DNA of 12,752 nt from positions 7,837 through 20,588 of the forward strand of contig DKBG01000223.1 in the NCBI GenBank assembly GCA_002451155.1, in the 5' to 3' direction. The notes under the pieces are model-generated. The model was not told the DNA's origin. It was given only the letters and a program-made list of their open reading frames with translations, and did not search any database. The DNA comes from Ignavibacteria bacterium UBA6906 (lineage in GTDB: Bacteria; Bacteroidota; Ignavibacteria; UBA10030; UBA6906). Position numbers and translations under genes: made by a program. Each line of letters starts with the position of its first letter. Within the stretch, counting starts at the first letter, position 1. Positions 7,367 to 12,752 of this stretch are shown here, piece after piece.

Positions 7367-7382
7367 CAGAGATCCTGGAATA
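7367..7382. repeat. 16-bp element shared with the kinase upstream region (copy 2)
   Basis: CAGAGATCCTGGAATA differs at one base from the copy at 4827-4842. It lies in the 152-base divergent region, 91-106 bases upstream of the octaheme-TPR cytochrome start and just upstream of the -35 of the bc operon, a position suited to an activator of either direction. It overlaps a CCAG-N5-CTGG dyad (7366-7378). Confidence 0.35.
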
Positions 7383-7390
7383 GCAATACG

Positions 7391-7419
7391 TTGCATTTCC
7401 CCGCAATTCATCCTATCAT
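7391..7419 (+). promoter_or_regulatory. Promoter of the Rieske/cytochrome b operon, predicted leaderless
   Basis: -35 TTGCAT (7391-7396), a 17-base spacer and -10 TATCAT (7414-7419) give a predicted start at about 7425-7429, while the Rieske ATG is at 7429. No Shine-Dalgarno sequence precedes that ATG, so the mRNA would be leaderless or nearly so. Small inverted repeats surround it: GCAA-TACG-TTGC (7383-7394), and TTGCAT (7391-7396) with ATGCAA (7418-7423). Each promoter element has 4-5 of 6 consensus bases, so this is a moderate call. Confidence 0.5.
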
Positions 7420-7428
7420 GCAATCATC

Positions 7429-7878
7429 ATGGAGCGCCGGCGATTTCTGAGACGACTTGCAATCGGCTCCGCTGCAGCCACGGGGATTCTCGCGTTTCTT
7501 GGAAGCCTTCGGCTGGCAATCCCTACTCCGAGCACTCAGCGCAGCCAGGCACGGCTGGGGCGGGCAGCTGATTACCCGCCGAACACGCGCACGTTCGTTC
7601 CGTCCCTGAATCTTGTGATCGTTCGCGATACTCAGGGAATTCGTGCCGTTTCGGCTGTCTGCCCCCACCTCGGATGCACGGTGCGCGAAACCGACAGGGG
7701 CTTCCAGTGCCCATGCCATGGTTCCGAATTCGATCGTGCGGGACAGGTGCTCTCCGGCCCGGCACCCGCTCCGCTCCGATGGCTCGAAACACGTCTTTCT
7801 CCTGACGGCCGGCTGCTGGTGGACCTTACGCGTTCTGTTTCTCCTCAGCATTTTACATCTCTTCTTGTGACGCTATAA
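7429..7878 (+). CDS. Rieske [2Fe-2S] protein of a cytochrome bc-type complex
   Basis: A 149-residue Rieske iron-sulfur protein, the subunit that takes the first quinol electron and passes it to the c-type cytochrome. The N-terminus RRRFLRRLAIGSAAATGILAF is a twin-arginine signal/anchor (about 3-28). The cluster is bound by the two classic motifs C78-P-H80-L-G-C83 and C94-P-C96-H97-G-S, with C83 and C96 as the disulfide pair, followed by the proline-rich GPAPAPLRWLE (110-120). Length is normal for a b6f or bacterial bc-type Rieske protein. The stop TAA at 7876-7878 shares its last A with the cytochrome b ATG, so the two are translationally coupled. No Shine-Dalgarno site is visible; this ATG is the only one that gives the twin-arginine start. 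Confidence 0.93.
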   Translation: MERRRFLRRLAIGSAAATGILAFLGSLRLAIPTPSTQRSQARLGRAADYPPNTRTFVPSLNLVIVRDTQGIRAVSAVCPHLGCTVRETDRGFQCPCHGSEFDRAGQVLSGPAPAPLRWLETRLSPDGRLLVDLTRSVSPQHFTSLLVTL

Positions 7879-9344
7879 TGGACGGAAAGAGGAAGCCCTC
7901 GGTTCTGATTGAAAATCTCCGGACATTCGTGGACTCTGTGAGATTCCGGACGCGTCAGTGGGTTGCAGCTCCCCCGTCAAGCGCAAAGGAGCGGTCCCGC
8001 GTCGTTTCCCGGAGCTTTTTCCTTCATTATCACGCGGCCCGGATTCATCCGTTCACCCTTCGCCCGCGCGCCACGCTCGGGCTCGGGCTTCTGTCGTTTT
8101 CTCTCTTTCTCATCCTGACGGCCACCGGCATCCTCCTCATGGTCTATTACACCCCCTCAGTTGAACGGGCGTACGCCTCCATCAATGATATTGACGCAAT
8201 TGTGGCGGGTGGTAAGTTCGTCCGCACCGTGCATCGCTGGGCCGCCCACGGAATGGTGCTCGCCGTGGTTCTGCACATGGCCCGCGTCTTCTTCACCGGC
8301 TCATATTCCCGCCAGCGCGCGCTCAATTGGATAATCGGGATAATGCTTCTGGTCCTCACGCTTCTCCTGAGCTTCAGCGGGTATCTCCTCCCATGGGACC
8401 AGCTCGCGTTCTGGGCCGTCACCATCGGAGCAAACATCGCCGGATCCTTTCGTGAATTAACAAACGCTCTTGGCGTAACTGCGTTCCTGGACCCGGGCGG
8501 CTTCATCAAGCAGTTGCTCCTGGGAGGGGAAAACGTCGGCCAGGATGCACTCAACAGATTTTATCTTATGCACGTCGTGGCCTTGCCCCTGCTCAGCGCC
8601 GTTTTGATCGCCCTCCATTTCTGGCGCATTCGAAAAGACGGCGGACTCAACCGTCCGCCGGATTTAGACAGCCAGCTGTCCGGGGAGGGAGATCCGAGTG
8701 GCCATCCGGAGCAGCCAAAAAGCAGGGCCGAGCCGTCGGTGCTCAGCTGGCCGGCCGCGTTCTGGGCCGAACTCTCCGTGGTGCTTTTCTCACTGGCCTC
8801 GGTAATGCTGGCGGCCCTGCTTGTTGACGCACCCCTCCGCGAGATCGCAGATCCTTCGATGCCGGAGAACCCGGCAAAAGCGCCATGGTACTTTCTTGGG
8901 GTCCAGGAGCTTGTCTCGTATTCCGCCTTTGGAGGGGGAATCGGGATTCCGCTGCTCCTCCTGCTCAGTCTCACGGCAATCCCACTTCTCGACCGGGAGG
9001 AGACGTCCACAGGAATCTGGTTCGCAGGCCAGGCCGGCATACGCACTGTGTGGCACTCCCTCGTCTTCTCGGTCATTATCACTGCCGGCGTTATCATCTC
9101 CGGCGCAACGCTCGGGTGGTTCCGGGACTGGTTTCCCGGCATTTCCGCACTTCTGAATATCCTTGTCAACCAGGGTTCGTGCGTTGCTGTTGCGTATCTC
9201 TGGTGGTGCCGCCGGACTCTCAAGCGGTCCGGTTCGACGCGGCTTGCGGCAATCGCCTTCTTCACTTGCGCACTGGTTGGTGTTGTGCTGTTCACGTCGG
9301 TGGGGCTCTGGTTGAGGGGAGCGGACTGGAAATTCATGATCTGA
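7878..9344 (+). CDS. Cytochrome b (fused b6 + subunit IV type) of quinol:cytochrome c reductase
   Basis: A 488-residue membrane protein joining a cytochrome b6-like N-half with a subunit-IV-like C-half. Heme b ligands are H119 and H133 on helix B (14 apart) and H232 and H247 on helix D (15 apart). A 15-step helix D pair is the b6-type spacing; bc1 proteins have 14. FSGYLLPWDQLAFWAVT (166-182) is the conserved Qo-side segment. Helices A-D span about 68-250, a charged linker about 251-290 follows, then the C-half with PENPAKAPWYFLGVQEL (329-345) at the Qo loop, where the usual PEWY motif reads APWY. Extra hydrophobic helices lie at about 295-318, 353-371, 392-412, 424-444 and 455-477. There is no cysteine before C435, so the b6-type covalent heme c(i) attachment is absent. 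The start overlaps the Rieske stop (TAATG). Confidence 0.93.
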   Translation: MDGKRKPSVLIENLRTFVDSVRFRTRQWVAAPPSSAKERSRVVSRSFFLHYHAARIHPFTLRPRATLGLGLLSFSLFLILTATGILLMVYYTPSVERAYASINDIDAIVAGGKFVRTVHRWAAHGMVLAVVLHMARVFFTGSYSRQRALNWIIGIMLLVLTLLLSFSGYLLPWDQLAFWAVTIGANIAGSFRELTNALGVTAFLDPGGFIKQLLLGGENVGQDALNRFYLMHVVALPLLSAVLIALHFWRIRKDGGLNRPPDLDSQLSGEGDPSGHPEQPKSRAEPSVLSWPAAFWAELSVVLFSLASVMLAALLVDAPLREIADPSMPENPAKAPWYFLGVQELVSYSAFGGGIGIPLLLLLSLTAIPLLDREETSTGIWFAGQAGIRTVWHSLVFSVIITAGVIISGATLGWFRDWFPGISALLNILVNQGSCVAVAYLWWCRRTLKRSGSTRLAAIAFFTCALVGVVLFTSVGLWLRGADWKFMI

Positions 9345-9531
9345 GGCCAGGGACGCTCGGCGCGTTCCGGACTCGCTGGTCACGTCCGTCTGTTCGCACA
9401 TTTAGTATTCTTTGCGTGCTTTCCGTTTTTTGCGCTGTTGCGGTTACCTACTTTTCGTGATGCAATGGTCGGAACGATTAACAGGTGGCACTGAAATACA
9501 GATCTGAGACTCGACACGAGATCTCCGCGGT

Positions 9532-11616
9532 ATGGAAGAACGACATCTTACCCTGTACAGACGATTGACCTTGTTTGCGGCAACGGCCTGCATCGCATTC
9601 CTCATGGCAGCGGCGCTGAAGGAGACCATGTTTGAGGAGTGGCGGGAGTACCAGCGGATGTACAGAGAAGTCAGGGTGATGAATGCACTCACCCGAAGCG
9701 ATTCGATCCTGTCTGACTCGCCGATCGCCGTCGATCAGATCGTTCTCCCCGCACTCGGACGCATCGACAGGTGTATTTCCTGCCACCAGGGAATCGAGGA
9801 CACCCTCTTCGCCAGGGCACCACTCCCGCTCACCGCACATTCCGGCTCGTACCTGTCCACCCACGACATCGGAACATTCGGATGCACGCTCTGCCACGGC
9901 GGAAACGGTCGGGTGCTTGCAGTGCTGGAAGTCTGCGGACGGGATTCAGTGGAGCGGGACCCGGCGCGTTCACTTGCATTCGTGCAAGCGGGCTGCGCAC
10001 AGTGCCACGGAACTCTGTTCAGCGATGAGCCGCCGGTCGCGGGAACGGAAAAGGTCACTCTCGGACGTTCCATTGTTCGCACTGAAGGTTGTCTGGGATG
10101 TCACACCATTCGGGGGACCGGCGGGGTGGCGGGTCCCGATCTGACCAATCAGGGCAGCAAGTCACGGCATCAGTACAGATATGACCGACTCGCAGGAGAG
10201 CGCACCGTTGTCAACTGGCTCCGCTCCCATTTCGCCGATCCGGCAGCCATTACGCCGGGTTCTGCAATGATTCCGGTACGACTCTCTCCCGACAGCATGA
10301 ATGCCCTGGTCACATTCCTCCTTGGTCTTCGCGCGCCTGAACTGCCGATCGAGTATTACGCCTCCGATAGGCTCCTCGAGGTGAAGTCCCGAAAGACTCT
10401 TCCGAACGGCGGACAGGTGTACAGTACCTTCTGCAGCGGATGTCACGGAAAGGAAGGCGGCGGAAGACCATATACCCTTCCCCCGTTCGGGACTCCAGCG
10501 CTGTCAAACCCGGATTTTCAGGCGGTGGCATCCCGCGCATTTCTTGATTTCACGATCCGGTCCGGCCGTTCGGGCCGGAGGATGGCTTCCTGGTCGGAGG
10601 CTGTGTCGGGCGTGCGGGACAATGAACTGGCACTCGTTGGCGCGTTCGTCAGAGATTGGAGGGCCGATGGTCCGACGATTAATGATGTTCGCAGTTCACG
10701 AGGGATCGTCCGGGAGGGGAAGGACCTTTTTGAGCGTGCTTGCATCGCCTGCCATCCGGCCGGTGGCCGTCCCGGAGCCGCACCGTCTGTTGACAACCCC
10801 CAGTTCCTGTCGGCTGCCAGCGACGAGTTCCTGGTGCGCACGATCGTGAACGGACGGGAAAACACGGCAATGCCCTCCTGGGCGAGACTCACCTCGACAG
10901 AGCTGGCATCGATTCTTTCGTACCTGCGTTCGTTCGGGAGGGAATCGTCGCACAGCGGATGGGATGGGCCTGCAGCAGGGGACCCTGACTCCGGAGCCCT
11001 TTTCTTCTCCGGCTACTGTGTTCGATGCCACGGACGAGAGGGGATGGGCGGAATCGGACCTGCAATACTGAACCCGGATTTTATCAGATCGGCTTCACCC
11101 CGGTTTCTGCGCATGACGATCGGATCCGGAAGGAACCACACGGCGATGTTCGGCTGGCGGCAATCGTTGAGCCGCACTCCGGCCGGTTCTGCCACAACCC
11201 TCGAAGATATCGTAGCGTTCATGCTCAGCAGGCGGGATTCCGTTCCGGACCGGGTCTACCCGGGCGAGAGTGTGGGACGACCCATTCAGGGCAAAGAGCT
11301 CTACACACGACACTGCGCGGAATGTCACGGTTCAAACGGGGAGGGGCTTCAGGCCCCCGCATTGAACAATCAGGAGTTCCTTAACGCAGCGAGCAACGGA
11401 TTTCTTCTTGCCACGATGACGCTTGGCCGGGGCGGGACAGCGATGCCTTCGTGGGGGCGGGGGGATGAGACACATCAGGCCCTGACGATTGAAGAGCGCC
11501 AGGACATTGTCGCTCATATCAGACTCTGGCAGGAATTCGTGATCAGGCGGGAGCCTGCGGAGCGCCAGTCGGGGCGAAGAGCACCAGTGCATGCACCTGT
11601 CAGTTCGGGCCCGTAG
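9532..11616 (+). CDS. Membrane-anchored octaheme cytochrome c subunit of the bc complex
   Basis: A 694-residue protein with one N-terminal membrane anchor (about 12-29) after a basic cytosolic start, then WREYQRMYREV and a periplasmic body. Eight CxxCH sites lie at C81, C118, C155, C187, C301, C404, C496 and C595. The first three hemes sit in a compact multiheme region without obvious methionine ligands. The fourth starts a cytochrome c-like domain with a possible ligand at M246. The last four are tandem monoheme modules, each with a downstream methionine in a tryptophan-containing motif (M351 ASW, M447 PSW, M539 FGW, M638 PSW). Gene order after Rieske and cytochrome b makes it the likely electron acceptor in place of c1 or f. 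The in-frame stop at 9505 limits the start to 9532; ribosome-binding sequence is weak. Confidence 0.9.
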   Translation: MEERHLTLYRRLTLFAATACIAFLMAAALKETMFEEWREYQRMYREVRVMNALTRSDSILSDSPIAVDQIVLPALGRIDRCISCHQGIEDTLFARAPLPLTAHSGSYLSTHDIGTFGCTLCHGGNGRVLAVLEVCGRDSVERDPARSLAFVQAGCAQCHGTLFSDEPPVAGTEKVTLGRSIVRTEGCLGCHTIRGTGGVAGPDLTNQGSKSRHQYRYDRLAGERTVVNWLRSHFADPAAITPGSAMIPVRLSPDSMNALVTFLLGLRAPELPIEYYASDRLLEVKSRKTLPNGGQVYSTFCSGCHGKEGGGRPYTLPPFGTPALSNPDFQAVASRAFLDFTIRSGRSGRRMASWSEAVSGVRDNELALVGAFVRDWRADGPTINDVRSSRGIVREGKDLFERACIACHPAGGRPGAAPSVDNPQFLSAASDEFLVRTIVNGRENTAMPSWARLTSTELASILSYLRSFGRESSHSGWDGPAAGDPDSGALFFSGYCVRCHGREGMGGIGPAILNPDFIRSASPRFLRMTIGSGRNHTAMFGWRQSLSRTPAGSATTLEDIVAFMLSRRDSVPDRVYPGESVGRPIQGKELYTRHCAECHGSNGEGLQAPALNNQEFLNAASNGFLLATMTLGRGGTAMPSWGRGDETHQALTIEERQDIVAHIRLWQEFVIRREPAERQSGRRAPVHAPVSSGP
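10408..11535 (+). repeat. Four tandem monoheme cytochrome c modules within the octaheme gene
   Basis: Protein-level repeats at residues about 293-376, 390-467, 482-567 and 583-668 share the order G-x-x-x-(F/Y)-x-x-x-C-x-x-C-H, then a GxxGP/PAL region, N-P-(D/Q)-F or N-x-E-F, FL-x-x-T-I-x-x-GR-x-x-T-A-M-(P)-S-W, and a D/E-L/I-x-x-(I/L)-V-x-(F/Y) helix. Distance from the first heme cysteine to the methionine is 50, 43, 43 and 43 residues. This indicates serial domain duplication. Confidence 0.8.
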
Positions 11617-11632
11617 CGAAGGAGCCCGGAAG

Positions 11633-11651
11633 GGGAACGACTCTCGTTCCC
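11633..11651 (+). promoter_or_regulatory. Perfect hairpin between the cytochrome c and channel genes
   Basis: GGGAACGA (11633-11640), loop CTC, TCGTTCCC (11644-11651) form an 8-bp perfect stem 16 bases after the cytochrome stop. No U-tract follows and the next gene has a ribosome site 31 bases on, so it more likely acts as an mRNA-processing or partial-termination element that lowers downstream expression than as a full terminator. Confidence 0.45.
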
Positions 11652-11682
11652 GATCGCAGTCCCCCGGTCAAAGGACACAGAG

Positions 11683-11688
11683 AAGGAG
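11683..11688 (+). promoter_or_regulatory. Shine-Dalgarno site for the channel gene
   Basis: AAGGAG precedes two in-frame GTG codons, at 11693 (4-base spacer) and 11699 (10-base spacer). No ATG start is plausible: the in-frame ATG at 11591 lies inside the cytochrome gene. The second GTG is chosen for spacing. Confidence 0.55.
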
Positions 11689-11698
11689 AGACGTGCCT

Positions 11699-12385
11699 GT
11701 GAACGTAAACCCTACCCATCATACGATCGCCCGCAGGGTGAACGAAAATCGGTTCCTGCTCCTTCTCATTGTCCTCGTACTCTTCATCAGCGTTACCCCG
11801 CATCTCACCGGCACGGATGCTTCCGCGATCGTGCAATCCACCCTCATGTCGTTTGTGCTTCTCGCCGCAATAGGGTGCCTCCAGTTCAAACAAACGGGTA
11901 TCGTAGCCACCCGTTGGTTTGGAGTGGCAACGCTGCTCAGCGGCTGGATCCCTATCTTCATCACGAGTCCGGCAATCGACTTCATCGTCGCGGTGTTTCG
12001 AATCGGGTTCCTCCTGATTGTCACCGCCGCCCTGGTCTACCAGGTTGCGGCCAGCAAGCGGGTGAGCATCCCGATTATTATAGGCGCCATCGACGGATAT
12101 CTCATGATTGGACTGGTCGGAGCCGTGGCGTTCACAATCATCGAATTTCTGATGCCAGGGTCCGTGAAGGGTCCTTCGGCGATCACGGCTCAGACAAGCT
12201 TCACGTACTTTGCCTACATTACAATGCTGACGGTAGGCTACGGGGAAATACTCCCTATCACTCCCACTGCACAGACCGTCGCGGTGTTTCTCGCCGCGAG
12301 CGGACAACTCTACATAGCCATTCTTGTCGCAATGCTCGTCGGGAAGTTTCTTGCGGCAGACCAGGGTGGAGGGACAGGCGAGTAG
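11699..12385 (+). CDS. Potassium-channel-like membrane protein (ion channel, Pfam Ion_trans_2 type)
   Basis: A 228-residue integral membrane protein. Hydrophobic segments lie at about 18-33, 43-61, 67-89, 93-115, 124-150 and 195-217, with a re-entrant pore loop before the last helix. The loop carries T178-V-G-Y-G182, the canonical K+ selectivity filter, followed by E183. The last two helices with the filter form the two-helix pore unit. The preceding four lack the regularly spaced arginines of a voltage sensor, and no RCK domain follows the final helix, so gating is not evident. It is the last gene of the bc-complex operon, 82 bases after the cytochrome c stop, with a hairpin between. Starting at GTG 11693 instead would add two residues. 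Pore identity is strong; ion selectivity is inferred from the filter. Confidence 0.85.
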   Translation: MNVNPTHHTIARRVNENRFLLLLIVLVLFISVTPHLTGTDASAIVQSTLMSFVLLAAIGCLQFKQTGIVATRWFGVATLLSGWIPIFITSPAIDFIVAVFRIGFLLIVTAALVYQVAASKRVSIPIIIGAIDGYLMIGLVGAVAFTIIEFLMPGSVKGPSAITAQTSFTYFAYITMLTVGYGEILPITPTAQTVAVFLAASGQLYIAILVAMLVGKFLAADQGGGTGE

Positions 12386-12530
12386 GGGCACGGCGGGCAT
12401 GAGCAGCCGATGCGTATTCACCCTCCCCCATTTCTCATTTCCTCTTTGCGTCGCTCACCCCTGCGAGCGGGCATCCTGATAGAGATGGCAGAGGATAGTA
12501 ACTTCGCAATCTTCCAACGCGTCCGGGGCC

Positions 12531-12752
12531 CTATCGTTGCTCAACCGGATCGGCCGGTTGAAAGGAATCCGCAGCAACGCGATCAACCCATCCTCCCGCA
12601 AGCGCGCCATAGATGCCGACGACACTCCTGAAAAGAGCCGACTGTGTCTCTGTTCGCTCCAATTGAGTTGAAAAGAGAGACCGCTCAGCATCGAGTACTT
12701 CCAGGTAGCTTGTGACCCCCTCCTTGTATCGCATGCGGGCCAGATCGGCATG
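12531..12752 (-). CDS. TolC-family outer-membrane efflux protein, C-terminal part (partial)
   Basis: An open frame runs from the window edge to a TAG at 12531 and encodes 74 residues. It starts HADLARMRYKEGVTSYLEVL, then DAERSLFSTQL and ends in an alpha-helical segment with YGALAGGW before a short tail. The RY-x-x-G-V-(T/S)-SYLEVLDA-x-RSLF-x-x-QL pattern and ALAGGW ending are hallmarks of the C-terminal helix repeat of OprM/NodT-type outer-membrane factors, which form the exit duct of RND or MacAB-type efflux pumps. The rest of the gene, and probably the pump genes, lie beyond the right edge. It converges on the channel gene across a 145-base gap with no clear terminator. Confidence 0.85.
   Translation of the reverse strand, partial: HADLARMRYKEGVTSYLEVLDAERSLFSTQLERTETQSALFRSVVGIYGALAGGWVDRVAADSFQPADPVEQR

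Noticed and set aside
7343..7382. Minus-strand promoter for the octaheme-TPR cytochrome around TATAGA (7365-7360)
   Set aside because: A TATAGA -10 is present but no acceptable -35 lies at 16-18 bases, so the promoter position is left open.
7277..7428. FNR- or CRP-type operator in the divergent cytochrome region
   Set aside because: No TTGAT-N4-ATCAA or TGTGA-N6-TCACA dyad could be found.
9438..9466. Promoter-like TTGCGG-17-TGCAAT before the octaheme cytochrome c gene
   Set aside because: The -10 matches only four of six bases and the gene is expected to be read from the operon promoter.
12452..12469. Hairpin CGCTC/GAGCG between the channel and efflux genes as a terminator
   Set aside because: Five base pairs with an 8-base loop and no U-tract on either strand.

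Overview
The window is moderately GC-rich, densely coded bacterial DNA from a Gram-negative organism. That is inferred from two lipoprotein-type or Tat-type exported proteins, periplasmic multiheme c-cytochromes and a TolC-family outer-membrane protein. The lineage cannot be fixed from the sequence. The C-terminal domain of the coiled-coil lipoprotein resembles proteins I associate with Bacteroidota/Ignavibacteria-type genomes, and the octaheme-HEAT-TPR cytochrome is a type I associate with Acidobacteria, Planctomycetes and FCB-group bacteria, so an FCB-like environmental lineage is a weak inference.

Layout. At the left, a VIT1/CCC1-family metal transporter (104-799, +) converges on a coiled-coil lipoprotein (895-1770, -), with a strong 11-bp hairpin between them. 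A 434-bp gap follows (1771-2204). It holds a near-consensus sigma70 promoter for the lipoprotein, a long structured leader and several inverted repeats. Next, all on the minus strand, come a NarL/FixJ response regulator (2205-2882), its overlapping NarX/DegS-type histidine kinase (2854-4668) and an octaheme cytochrome with HEAT and TPR repeats (4934-7276). A 152-bp divergent intergenic region then opens a plus-strand operon: Rieske protein (7429-7878), fused cytochrome b (7878-9344), a membrane-anchored octaheme cytochrome c with four tandem monoheme modules (9532-11616), and a K+-channel-like membrane protein (11699-12385). The window ends inside a convergent TolC-family efflux gene (12531-12752, -, partial).

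How it may work together. Rieske, cytochrome b and the multiheme c subunit look like a complete quinol:cytochrome c oxidoreductase of the Rieske/cytochrome b class. Its usual c1/f subunit is replaced by an eight-heme electron wire. The divergent octaheme-TPR cytochrome adds eight more c-hemes, so sixteen CxxCH sites lie within about 6.7 kb. The adjacent two-component system is a plausible regulator: a 16-bp element (15/16 identical) lies upstream of both the kinase and the cytochrome/bc divergent promoter region. The channel gene at the end of the bc operon suggests a link between ion flux and the proton-motive complex. No terminal reductase or oxidase gene is present in the window. No RNA gene, CRISPR array or insertion sequence was seen.
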